Below are positions 13,861 through 20,871 of a DNA stretch of 20,871 nucleotides, piece after piece. Under the pieces are notes generated by a model that searched no databases, was not told the origin of the DNA, and worked only from the letters and a program-made list of their open reading frames with translations. The DNA is from DASTRU01 sp035761045 (GTDB taxonomy: Bacteria; Pseudomonadota; Gammaproteobacteria; Burkholderiales; Burkholderiaceae_E), in assembly GCA_035761045.1 (NCBI GenBank), contig DASTRU010000221.1, positions 1-20,871 of the forward strand. Reading direction: 5' to 3'. The position numbers and the translations under genes are program-made. Within the stretch, counting starts at the first letter, position 1, and the number at the start of each line of letters is the position of its first letter.

Positions 13861-15090
13861 ATGGCCGTGAACTTACGTGTGCCGTCGCCCGACGAACTAT
13901 TGGCGGTAAAAGGCGTTGAACTGGGATACGCCGAGGCAGGCATTAAAAAGCCTGGCCGCAAGGACATTCTCGTGATGCGCCTGGCCGAAGGCAGCCGCGT
14001 GGCGGGCGTATTCACCAAAAACCGGTTTTGCGCGGCGCCCGTGCTCGTGTGCCGCGAGCATTTGGCGTCGAATGCGTCGATTCGCGCGCTCGTGGTCAAT
14101 ACCGGCAACGCCAATGCTGGCACCGGCGAACCGGGGCTCGCAAACGCGCGCGCGATGTGCGAGGCGCTCGCGCAAGCCTTAGGACTTCAGCCGCAACAAG
14201 TGTTGCCGTTTTCCACCGGCGTGATTCTCGAACCGCTACCGATCGACAAAGTGCGTGCCGGCATTCCGCAAGCGGTGGGTCGTTTACGACCCGACGGTTG
14301 GCATGACGCGGCCTACGCGATCATGACCACCGACACGCTGCCCAAGGCATGCTCGAAGCGCGCGACGATTGGCGGACGCGACATCACCATCACCGGCATC
14401 GCCAAGGGCGCCGGCATGATCAAGCCGAATATGGCGACCATGCTTGGCTATATCGCGACCGACGCGGCGATCGCGCAACCGTTGTTGCAGCGGTTGGTGA
14501 GCGAGGCGGCCGATCGTTCGTTTAACCGCATCACGATCGATGGCGACACCTCCACGAACGACAGCTTCGTATTGATCGCCACTGGCGCGGCGGGCGGCGC
14601 GGAGTTTGTGTCTGGCCAAGAAACCGAGTGGCTCGCGTTACGCGACGCGATCATCTCGATCGCCGAGCAACTCGCGCAAGCCATCGTGCGCGACGGCGAG
14701 GGCGCCACTAAATTCATGACCGTGCGCGTCGACGGCGGCGCGAACGAAGGCGAATGCCGGCAAGTCGCCTACGCGATCGCGCATTCGCCATTGGTGAAGA
14801 CCGCGTTCTTCGCAAGCGATCCCAACCTCGGCCGCATCCTCGCGGCGGTCGGCTACGCGGGCATTACCGATCTCGACGTGAGCGGCGTGGATCTCTACCT
14901 CGACGACGTGCACGTCGCCACGCGCGGTGGCCGGCATCCCGCGTATCGCGAGGCCGACGGCCAGCGCGTGATGAAGCAAGCCGAAATCACCGTGCGCGTA
15001 TCGCTGGGTCGCGGCGCGGCGAGCGCCACGGTATGGACTTGCGACCTCTCGCACGATTACGTGTCGATCAACGCCGACTACCGCAGCTAA
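13861..15090 (+). CDS. argJ: Bifunctional glutamate N-acetyltransferase / ornithine acetyltransferase ArgJ
   Basis: ArgJ moves the acetyl group from N-acetylornithine to glutamate, recycling it in arginine biosynthesis; many versions can also use acetyl-CoA. At 409 residues it is full length. The self-cleavage site is visible as KGAGMIKPNMATMLGY, with T193 expected to become the N-terminal nucleophile of the beta chain. Other family segments are VFTKNRFCAAPV, LVVNTGNANAGTG, TIDGDTSTNDSF and SDPNLGRILAAVGYAG. The ATG is 3 bp after the secA stop with GGAGG about 11 bp upstream inside secA, so the two genes are probably co-transcribed. Mono- versus bifunctionality cannot be told from sequence alone. 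Confidence 0.97.
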   Translation: MAVNLRVPSPDELLAVKGVELGYAEAGIKKPGRKDILVMRLAEGSRVAGVFTKNRFCAAPVLVCREHLASNASIRALVVNTGNANAGTGEPGLANARAMCEALAQALGLQPQQVLPFSTGVILEPLPIDKVRAGIPQAVGRLRPDGWHDAAYAIMTTDTLPKACSKRATIGGRDITITGIAKGAGMIKPNMATMLGYIATDAAIAQPLLQRLVSEAADRSFNRITIDGDTSTNDSFVLIATGAAGGAEFVSGQETEWLALRDAIISIAEQLAQAIVRDGEGATKFMTVRVDGGANEGECRQVAYAIAHSPLVKTAFFASDPNLGRILAAVGYAGITDLDVSGVDLYLDDVHVATRGGRHPAYREADGQRVMKQAEITVRVSLGRGAASATVWTCDLSHDYVSINADYRS

Positions 15091-15101
15091 AGGTCCAACC
15101 C

Positions 15102-15980
15102 ATGTCCGACAAGTTCGACGCGGTGCTCGCACGATTGGACCGTTTGCTCGACCGCGTCGAAGCGGTGTTGCCGCATGCGCCACCCGCGAACGACTGGTCG
15201 GCCATCGCTTATCGTTGGCGCGAGCGCGCGGTATTCGGCGCGTCGCGTGGCTGGCTTGAACCCGTGCGGCACGTCGCGCGCATCGCGCTCGACGACTTAC
15301 GCAACGTGGATCGACAAAAAGAATTAATCGTGCGCAACACGCGGCAATTCGTCGCGCGTCAACCGGCGAACAACGTCTTGCTCACCGGCGCGCGCGGCAC
15401 GGGCAAAAGCTCGTTGATCAAGGCGTGCTTGCACGCCTTCGCGCCGCAAGGGCTGCGCTTGATCGAAGTCGATAAATCCGATCTTCATCATCTGACCGAC
15501 ATCGTCGATCTCGTGGCCGAACGCCCCGAGCGCTACATCGTGTTTTGCGACGACTTGAGTTTCGAGGAAGGTGAGGCGGGCTACAAAGCGCTCAAGGTCG
15601 CGCTCGACGGCAGCATCGCTTCGGCGGCCGAGAACGTGTTGATCTACGCGACCTCCAATCGCCGCCATCTGCTGCCCGAATACATGCGCGATAACGCGAG
15701 CTATCGGCATACCGACGACGGCGAGATTCATCCGGGCGAAGTCGTCGAGGAAAAAATTTCGCTGTCCGAACGCTTCGGGCTATGGGTCAGCTTTCATACC
15801 TTCCGGCAAGACGATTACCTCGACATCGTCGCGCATTGGTTAAGCACCTTGGGTGTCGCGTTCGATGACGACGCGCGTCGCGAAGCCTTGCAGTTCGCGC
15901 TCGAACGCGGCTCGCGGTCGGGGCGTATCGCGTCGCAATTCGCGCGCGAGTGGGCGGGGCGGCGCGGAGCGAGTGTGTGA
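15102..15980 (+). CDS. DUF815 family AAA+ ATPase
   Basis: A 292-residue P-loop ATPase of the DUF815 (COG2607-type) family. The N-terminal 60 residues are helical (MSDKFDAVLARLDRLLDRVE). Walker A is GARGTGKSS at 96-104 and Walker B is IVFCDDLSFEE at 146-156, followed by sensor-type ATSNRRHLLPEYM. The cellular role is not established. In betaproteobacteria it commonly sits between argJ and a Nudix gene, as here. The ATG at 15102 has AAAGG about 8 bp upstream and lies 11 bp after argJ. Its TGA stop overlaps the GTG start of the Nudix gene (GTGA), so the two are translationally coupled. Confidence 0.93.
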   Translation: MSDKFDAVLARLDRLLDRVEAVLPHAPPANDWSAIAYRWRERAVFGASRGWLEPVRHVARIALDDLRNVDRQKELIVRNTRQFVARQPANNVLLTGARGTGKSSLIKACLHAFAPQGLRLIEVDKSDLHHLTDIVDLVAERPERYIVFCDDLSFEEGEAGYKALKVALDGSIASAAENVLIYATSNRRHLLPEYMRDNASYRHTDDGEIHPGEVVEEKISLSERFGLWVSFHTFRQDDYLDIVAHWLSTLGVAFDDDARREALQFALERGSRSGRIASQFAREWAGRRGASV

Positions 15981-16621
15981 ACAGCCTGGCGAACGCAGAC
16001 GCGCCCGTGCGAGCGGTGGTCGATGTAGCCGTTGGGGTCGTGCTCAAACCCGATGGTCGTTTTCTTTTGGGTTCGCGCCCCGAAGGCAAGCCGTATGCTG
16101 GCTATTGGGAATTCCCGGGCGGCAAGTTCGAGCCCGGCGAAACGCCCGCGCAAGCCTTGGCGCGCGAGCTGCGCGAAGAACTCGCGATCGAGATCGACGA
16201 CGCCTTGCCGTGGGTCACCATCGAGCACGTGTACACCCATGCGCATGTTCGGCTGCACTTCATGCGCGTCACGCGTTGGCGCGGCGAGCCCCGTGCGTGC
16301 GAGGGCCAAGAGTTCGGTTGGTTCGATTTGAACGCGCATCGGCCCGAGCCCTTGCTACCCGCGGCCTATCCATGCCTCGCGTGGATGGCGTTGCCTACGG
16401 TAATGCCTCGGTCGAGCTTGCGCGAAGGCGCGACCGTCCACTCGCGCGAGGACATCGCGCGTGCTTACGCCTTGGGTTTGGATTACGTCGTGTTGGAGGC
16501 CGATGCGGCGACGTTCCCCACGCTCGCGCGCCAAGCCCCCTTACCGGTGTACGCACGAGCCCACGTATTCGCCAATCTGAGAACGGCGATGGAAGCCGGC
16601 GCGCACGGCATCGTGGAGTAA
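15977..16621 (+). CDS. Nudix hydrolase (MutT-like) with truncated ThiE-like C-terminal domain
   Basis: Residues about 12-140 form a Nudix domain: FPGGKFEPGE leads into the Nudix box with G49, E55, R63-E64 and E67-E68 (the usual late Gly is Ala70). MutT-type enzymes hydrolyse oxidised dGTP. The gene position, after the DUF815 ATPase, is usual for the betaproteobacterial Nudix-ThiE fusion. Those fusions are generally over 300 residues; this one has 214. Residues about 150-214 keep a ThiE/TenI-like end (HSREDIARAYALGLDYVVLE, PLPVYARAHVFANLRTAMEAGAHGI), but the first half of the barrel and the usual GPVxPTxTHPG-like phosphate loop are missing. The GTG start shares bases with the upstream TGA. Confidence 0.88.
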   Translation: MNSLANADAPVRAVVDVAVGVVLKPDGRFLLGSRPEGKPYAGYWEFPGGKFEPGETPAQALARELREELAIEIDDALPWVTIEHVYTHAHVRLHFMRVTRWRGEPRACEGQEFGWFDLNAHRPEPLLPAAYPCLAWMALPTVMPRSSLREGATVHSREDIARAYALGLDYVVLEADAATFPTLARQAPLPVYARAHVFANLRTAMEAGAHGIVE

Positions 16622-16622
16622 A

Positions 16623-17549
16623 TCAACGTCTAGGCGGCAACGACAACACGATGCCGACCACGATCAGCACGAAGGCCGCCGCGTGATACGCATGCGGCGC
16701 CTCGCCTAACACCAATGCCGACAGCACGGCCGCGAACAAGGGCGTGAGATTCGCGAAGAACACCGGCACCGTCGCTCCGGTATGCGCCACGCCGCGATCC
16801 CAACACACATAGGCCACGAGCGAAGGCCCCAGCGCGATGTAGGCGAGCGCCGCCGCTACCTTCCACGACCACGCGATGTGTCCGCCGCCCACGGTGAGTT
16901 CAAGCGCGGCGACGGGCGCCACCCACGCGCATCCCCACACGATTTGCAGCGCCATGAACTCGATGTTCGGCAAATTGGGCCGATGACGGCGCAACAGCCA
17001 GGTGTACAAACTCCAACTCGCCGTGGCGAGCAGCATGTACAAATCGCCGCGCACGAAGCCTAGAGCGGCCAAACGATGAATATCGCCGCGCGTAAGCACG
17101 ACAAGTACGCCGACGATCGACACCGTCGCGCCCAACCATTGCCGCGACCGAACCGGAACCTTGAACAACCACGCGCCCAAGGCCAGCGTGATCACCGGCC
17201 CGCTGGCGCCAATCAAGGTGGTGTTCACTGGCGACGACGTTTGCAGCGCCAAGTACTGCAAGGCGTTATAGGCACCCACGCCGAGTAGTCCGATCCACAC
17301 CATCCAACGCGCCGACGCGCTCCATCCCTCGCGCGATAAATGCGTGTATCGCCACGCCAACAACGGCAACAAGATGACGAGCGCGATCGTCCAACGCGCG
17401 AGATTGAGCGCGATCGGTGGAAACGATCCGACCAGCAATCGACCCACGATCGCATTGCCCGCCCACAGCATGGGCGGTAGAAGCAGCAGCGCGACCGTCG
17501 AGGCACGAAGGCCCGAGGCTTGACCGCTCACGGCGGCGGATTCAGTCAT
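16623..17549 (-). CDS. EamA / DMT-family transporter
   Basis: A 308-residue integral membrane protein with about ten hydrophobic spans in two repeated halves, as in EamA (RhaT/YdcZ-like) drug/metabolite transporters. Typical pieces are LWAGNAIVGRLLVGSFPPIALNLARW in span 1-2 and SPVNTTLIGASGPVITLALGAWLF at the end of the first half. The second half has GDLYMLLATASWSLYTWLLRR and FFANLTPLFAAVLSALVLGEAP. Substrate unknown; family members export amino acids, nucleosides or other metabolites. I chose ATG 17549 (MTESAAVSG); an upstream ATG at 17633 would overlap yacG by 68 bp. It starts 16 bp after yacG and ends 1 bp from the convergent Nudix gene. Its place between the Nudix gene and yacG is not part of the usual core order as I know it. 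Confidence 0.9.
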   Translation of the reverse strand: MTESAAVSGQASGLRASTVALLLLPPMLWAGNAIVGRLLVGSFPPIALNLARWTIALVILLPLLAWRYTHLSREGWSASARWMVWIGLLGVGAYNALQYLALQTSSPVNTTLIGASGPVITLALGAWLFKVPVRSRQWLGATVSIVGVLVVLTRGDIHRLAALGFVRGDLYMLLATASWSLYTWLLRRHRPNLPNIEFMALQIVWGCAWVAPVAALELTVGGGHIAWSWKVAAALAYIALGPSLVAYVCWDRGVAHTGATVPVFFANLTPLFAAVLSALVLGEAPHAYHAAAFVLIVVGIVLSLPPRR

Positions 17550-17565
17550 GGATGAAAGGGAAAAC

Positions 17566-17754
17566 TTAGAGGTCGTCGCGATCCGCGTCGCGATCGACGC
17601 GGTCATCGGCACGCCCAGCGATCTTGTATTCATCGCTCGCCCAAGCGCCTAAATCAATTTGCTTGCAACGCTCGGAGCAAAACGGTCGCCAGCGTTGCGC
17701 GGGCGACCATTCGACCCACGTTTGGCAAATTGGGCATTGAACGCGCGCGGTCAT
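17566..17754 (-). CDS. yacG: DNA gyrase inhibitor YacG
   Basis: A 62-residue zinc protein that in E. coli binds GyrB and inhibits gyrase. The four zinc cysteines are C7 and C10 (VQCPICQTWVEW) and C26 and C30 (RPFCSERCKQIDLGAWASDEYKI), all conserved. The ATG at 17754 begins right before the zinc module; a longer reading from 17802 would overlap zapD. It follows zapD by 7 bp, the standard coaE-zapD-yacG order. The tail (AGRADDRVDRDADRDDL) is acidic/basic low complexity, commonly disordered in this family. Confidence 0.93.
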   Translation of the reverse strand: MTARVQCPICQTWVEWSPAQRWRPFCSERCKQIDLGAWASDEYKIAGRADDRVDRDADRDDL

Positions 17755-17761
17755 GCGGTCA

Positions 17762-18532
17762 TCACAAATTGCACAACGCAATCTCGAACGGCACTTCGCC
17801 ATCCACCGTTTTTGGTTTCAGCTCACCCGAACCGGTTTGCGAAAAACGGACCCACAGCATGTATTTATTGGCGCTGATTTCGGGCACCACACCCAAGTCG
17901 GGATCGACCCGAGCTTGCAGCATTTGATAAGTGCGGCCCGTCAACATTTGCTGATAACTGCCGCTCACCGCCACCACTTGCGCGCGGCTTGCGGATTCGC
18001 GCAACAACTTAAGCACGATCGCCAAACTATGCCGAAGCGGCATCAGCGGCAGCAGCCATTGTTCGAGATCGGTGCGACGCTCCTCGCCGCTGCGTTGTTG
18101 CCACGCGTAATACGACGGTAAGTCGAATTCGCAGGCACCGCCTGGGATGATGAGCCGGCTGCGAATGCTCATCAGCCATTCGTTATCGCGCAGGTATTGC
18201 CCCGTCTTGCCAGGTGATTCGTTGAGCTGACGACTAACTAATTCAATGTCGGCCAAGATCGCGTCGAGCGCATCGGACGACACCGCGGGTGAATTACGGA
18301 ATCCGCCTAACACTTGGCGTTGGCGCTCAAGCTCTTGCAATAAGTCCGATTTCAAATCGGCGCGGCTCGCAACTTCGAGAATTTCAAACAACGTCACCAA
18401 CGCGGCGTGATGATCGTACGGATGCTCCCGCGTGGCGAAGTACACGAGCCGGTCGAACAAATCTTCAAGCCGCAACAAGGTGCGGATGCGCTCGTTGAAC
18501 GGGTATTCGTAAAGGATCACGGGAAAACGCAT
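17762..18532 (-). CDS. zapD: Cell division protein ZapD
   Basis: ZapD (DUF1342) binds the FtsZ C-terminal tail and bundles FtsZ filaments at the division site. The 256-residue protein starts with the characteristic MRFPVILYEYPFNERIRTLL, followed by LEDLFDRLVYF, and has LPSYYAWQQRSGEERRTDLEQW in the second half and the C-terminal DLGVVPEISANKYMLWVRF. A GTG at 18541 would add three residues; ATG 18532 matches the family start, though neither has a clear ribosome site. It lies 66 bp after coaE and 7 bp before yacG. Its target FtsZ is encoded in the same window. Confidence 0.95.
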   Translation of the reverse strand: MRFPVILYEYPFNERIRTLLRLEDLFDRLVYFATREHPYDHHAALVTLFEILEVASRADLKSDLLQELERQRQVLGGFRNSPAVSSDALDAILADIELVSRQLNESPGKTGQYLRDNEWLMSIRSRLIIPGGACEFDLPSYYAWQQRSGEERRTDLEQWLLPLMPLRHSLAIVLKLLRESASRAQVVAVSGSYQQMLTGRTYQMLQARVDPDLGVVPEISANKYMLWVRFSQTGSGELKPKTVDGEVPFEIALCNL

Positions 18533-18598
18533 GAGTGGCACGGCGGGGACGGGCGATTCTCACCCAAGCCCTAGGATCAAGCAAACCAACCCGCATTC

Positions 18599-19219
18599 TT
18601 AGTGCCCCGATACGCCTTTCATGCGCGCGAGGTTGCAATATGTTTCATGTAATGCGGCCACGCGCGCGGCTAAGGAATCGGTCGCGCCGCTGTTGTCGAT
18701 GACGTCGTTCGCAACGGCAAGGCGCTGCGCGCGCGAGGCTTGCGCTGAAATGATCGCTTGCACTTGTTCGAGCGAAAGGCCGCTTCGTTTCATTACGCGG
18801 GTGCGTTGAACCGCTTCGTCGCAATCGACGACGAGTATGCGATCCACCAACGACGCCCACGTACCCGATTCAACCAACAGCGGCACGACATGAATCACGT
18901 AGGGCGCATGCGTGGCATCGCGCGCCAAACGCAACGCCTCGGCACGAATACGAGGATGAAGAATGGCTTCCAGCCGATGGCGTTGCGCGGGGTCCGTGAA
19001 TACACGTTCGCGCATCGCCGCGCGATTCAAGCTGCCGTCATCGTTAATGACTTCATCGCCGAACGCGGCGCGAATCGCCTCGATCGCCGCTCCGCCCGGA
19101 GCGGTGAGCGCATGCGCGATGACGTCGGTATCGATCACATACGCGCCGTGCGCCGCGAACATCGCCGCGACGGTGGACTTGCCGCTACCAATGCCGCCCG
19201 TTAACCCAACCGCGAACAT
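18599..19219 (-). CDS. coaE: Dephospho-CoA kinase CoaE
   Basis: CoaE phosphorylates dephospho-CoA at the 3'-hydroxyl, the last step of coenzyme A synthesis. The 206-residue protein has the P-loop GGIGSGKST at 8-16 and VIDTDVIAHALTAPGG, where the aspartate acts in catalysis. ILHPRIRAEA and VVPLLVESGTW form the lid/substrate region, and VVDCDEAVQRTRVMKRSGLS the nucleotide end. The ATG is 10 bp after the pilD stop with GAGGCG 6-7 bp upstream, so it belongs to the pilC-pilD-coaE unit, a conserved arrangement in beta- and gammaproteobacteria. Confidence 0.97.
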   Translation of the reverse strand: MFAVGLTGGIGSGKSTVAAMFAAHGAYVIDTDVIAHALTAPGGAAIEAIRAAFGDEVINDDGSLNRAAMRERVFTDPAQRHRLEAILHPRIRAEALRLARDATHAPYVIHVVPLLVESGTWASLVDRILVVDCDEAVQRTRVMKRSGLSLEQVQAIISAQASRAQRLAVANDVIDNSGATDSLAARVAALHETYCNLARMKGVSGH

Positions 19220-19229
19220 CGAAGACGCC

Positions 19230-20075
19230 TCACGGCAAAATCAACGTGCGTAGCGAATCGCCCATGAACAAGGCGAGCACGCCCGCGCCCGCGATATACG
19301 GCCCAAACGGCATCGGATTTTCGCGTTGATGACGGCCGAACACGATCAACACCACGCCGACGGCCGCGCCCACCACGGAGCTCAGCAACACCAAGGCTGG
19401 CAACATCGTCCAGCCAAACCAAGCGCCCAAGGCGCCGAGCAACTTGAAGTCGCCGTAACCCATGCCTTCCTTACCGGTCGTGAGCTTGAACAACCAGTAC
19501 ACGCTCCACAGCGTGAGGTAACCCGCCACCGCGCCAATCACCGCGCTTTCCAACGAGGTAAAAACATTCCACATATTGGCGAGCAGGCCGAGCCATAACA
19601 GCGGCAAGGTGATGTCGTCGGGTAACAGTTGAGTATCGGCGTCGATGAAGGTGAGGGCGATCAAGGCCCAAACCAGCACGCATCCCAGCAAGGCTTGCGC
19701 GCCAAATCCAAACTTCCATGCCGTGGCCGCGGCCAACGCGCCGCCGAGCAATTCCACCGCTGGATAGCGCATCGAGATACTTGTCTTGCATCCCGCGCAT
19801 CGGCCACGTAGGGCCAACCAGCTAAAAAGCGGAACGTTTTCGATCGCCTTGATCTGCCGCGAGCATGACGGACAGCGCGAGCGCGGCGTCCATAAGTTGA
19901 ATTTGGGTTCGGTGGATTCCGCGATGCCCGACAACTCCGCGCATTGCGCGCGCCATTCGGCTTCCATCATCTTGGGAAGCCGATGGATCACGACGTTGAG
20001 AAAACTCCCCACCAGCAAACCGATAAGACCCGCCGCCGCCGCGAATACCGCTGGAAACTGCTGCAACAGGTCCAT
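19230..20075 (-). CDS. pilD: Prepilin leader peptidase / N-methyltransferase PilD
   Basis: PilD cleaves the leader of type IV prepilins and N-methylates the new N-terminus, in the inner membrane. The 281-residue protein has the zinc-binding cysteines C68, C71, C93 and C96 in the cytoplasmic loop (RCPSCSRQIKAIENVPL ... GRCAGCKTSISMRYP). The two catalytic aspartates are D145 in FIDADTQLLPD and D209 in GMGYGDFKLLGALGAW. About seven to eight membrane spans are visible. It starts 5 bp after pilC and is probably translated by coupling, since no ribosome site is visible in the gap. Confidence 0.96.
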   Translation of the reverse strand: MDLLQQFPAVFAAAAGLIGLLVGSFLNVVIHRLPKMMEAEWRAQCAELSGIAESTEPKFNLWTPRSRCPSCSRQIKAIENVPLFSWLALRGRCAGCKTSISMRYPAVELLGGALAAATAWKFGFGAQALLGCVLVWALIALTFIDADTQLLPDDITLPLLWLGLLANMWNVFTSLESAVIGAVAGYLTLWSVYWLFKLTTGKEGMGYGDFKLLGALGAWFGWTMLPALVLLSSVVGAAVGVVLIVFGRHQRENPMPFGPYIAGAGVLALFMGDSLRTLILP

Positions 20076-20080
20076 CGGGT

Positions 20081-20871
20081 TTAAACGACTTGGCCGAGTT
20101 TGAAGATCGGTAAGTACATCGCGACGACGATGCCGCCGATCAACACGCCAAGAATCACGATGATGATCGGCTCGAGCAAGCTCGATAACGCGGCGACCGC
20201 GTCGTCGACTTCTTGTTCGTAGAACTCGGCCACCTTGCCGAGCATCGCGTCCAACGAACCCGACTCTTCGCCGATCGATGTCATCTGTGTGACCATGCTG
20301 GGGAAGACGTTGGATTCCGTCATCGCCACCGTCAAGCTCGTACCGGTGGACACTTGCGATTGAATGCGCTTGGTCGCCTCCGAATACACCGCGTTGCCCG
20401 AGGCGCCGCCCACGGAATCAAGCGCTTCCACGAGCGGCACGCCGGCCGCGAACATCGTGGCCAAGGTGCGCGTCCAGCGCGCGATCGTGGCTTTTTTAAG
20501 AATGTCGCCAAATACCGGCAGCTTGAGCACCGTGCGGTCGATCCAAATCTGCAACTTAGGACTGCGCTTCCACGCTTGCAGCAAAAAGTACAGACCGCCG
20601 CCAACCACGCCCACGAGCACGTACCAATACTCGCGCACGAAGTCCGACATCGCGATAACCGCCAGCGTCGGCGCGGGTAGATCGGCGCCGAACGACTTGA
20701 ACACATCCTTGAACGCCGGCACCACGAACACCATGATGACCGCGGTGATCACGATCGCGACGATGATGACCGACACCGGATAAAACATCGCCGACTTGAT
20801 CTTGCCTTTGATCGCGATGGTTTTTTCTTTGTAAATCGCCAAGCGATCAAGCAGGGTTTCGAGAATACCGG
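20081..20871 (-). CDS. pilC: Type IV pilus inner-membrane platform protein PilC (partial)
   Basis: This is the C-terminal part of a PilC/GspF (T2SSF) protein, the inner-membrane platform that couples the pilus motor ATPases to the pilin. The frame stays open to the window edge, so about 263 residues are present and the N-terminal part lies to the right. Visible elements are ETLLDRLAIYKEKTIAIKGK at the cut end, the span FYPVSVIIVAIVITAVIMVFVVP, and the second T2SSF repeat with RWTRTLATMFAAGVPLVEALD. MTSIGEESGSLDAMLGKVAEFYEQEVDDAV and a final hydrophobic segment follow. It leads directly into pilD and coaE. Confidence 0.96.
   Translation of the reverse strand, partial: GILETLLDRLAIYKEKTIAIKGKIKSAMFYPVSVIIVAIVITAVIMVFVVPAFKDVFKSFGADLPAPTLAVIAMSDFVREYWYVLVGVVGGGLYFLLQAWKRSPKLQIWIDRTVLKLPVFGDILKKATIARWTRTLATMFAAGVPLVEALDSVGGASGNAVYSEATKRIQSQVSTGTSLTVAMTESNVFPSMVTQMTSIGEESGSLDAMLGKVAEFYEQEVDDAVAALSSLLEPIIIVILGVLIGGIVVAMYLPIFKLGQVV

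Noticed and set aside
14754..15101. Upstream extension of the DUF815 ATPase gene into argJ
   Set aside because: The extra 116 residues are arginine-rich out-of-frame argJ sequence; the ATG at 15102 has a ribosome site and matches the family start.
2518..20560. Several CTTAGG/CCTAAG words, suspected DNA-uptake or regulatory motif
   Set aside because: I counted about a dozen on both strands, while base composition alone predicts roughly eight or nine; no extended consensus is shared.
1..20871. tRNA or rRNA genes
   Set aside because: I saw no cloverleaf with a TTCGAAT/GGTTCGA-type arm in a proper context and no rRNA-like sequence; the TCGAATT at 235 is part of a palindrome.

Overview
The window looks like a chromosomal segment of a Gram-negative betaproteobacterium, probably Burkholderiales or a close relative. 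The run secA, argJ, DUF815 ATPase, Nudix (MutT-like), yacG, zapD, coaE, pilD, pilC is a typical betaproteobacterial order, and lpxC, flgH and flgI imply an outer membrane and a flagellum. Most of the DNA is GC-rich; roughly the first 2 kb is visibly more AT-rich, which suggests acquired DNA.

Layout. (1) 1-265: four exact copies and one degenerate copy of a TGAGCTGTAA repeat, spaced 19-22 bp, followed by a TCAACA-type terminus. This looks like the right end of a Tn7-like (or other multi-site DDE) transposon whose body lies to the left of the window. (2) 266-1971: a two-gene module, an HTH-XRE/ImmA-IrrE protease followed by a PIN-like DUF4411 protein, which resembles a toxin-antitoxin or stress module. 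(3) 2050-2829: a DUF2243 membrane protein. (4) 2826-5838, minus strand: flgG-flgH-flgI, a fragment of a flagellar basal-body operon without flgF upstream or flgJ downstream. (5) 5839-6495: a 657-bp gap packed with inverted repeats, including one with perfect 32-bp arms. (6) 6496-9223: ftsZ without ftsA/ftsQ before it, then a DUF4160-DUF2442 pair whose last codon overlaps the start codon of lpxC. (7) 9298-10918: a small membrane protein, a dciA-like gene on the minus strand, and an M23 peptidase. (8) 11074-16621, plus strand: secA, argJ, DUF815 ATPase, Nudix protein. (9) 16623-20871, minus strand: an EamA transporter, yacG, zapD, coaE, pilD and the 3' part of pilC.

How the genes work together: the core links cell division (FtsZ, ZapD), envelope synthesis (LpxC, an M23 hydrolase or hydrolase activator), protein export (SecA), arginine and CoA synthesis (ArgJ, CoaE), replication (DciA-like) and type IV pili (PilC, PilD, with YacG nearby). 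FlgG, FlgH and FlgI form the distal rod, L ring and P ring.

The most interesting points are the transposon-like end beside the protease/PIN module; the repeat-filled gap at which both the flg operon and the division cluster lose their expected upstream neighbours; the toxin-antitoxin-like pair coupled to essential lpxC; and a Nudix protein carrying only part of a ThiE-like domain.
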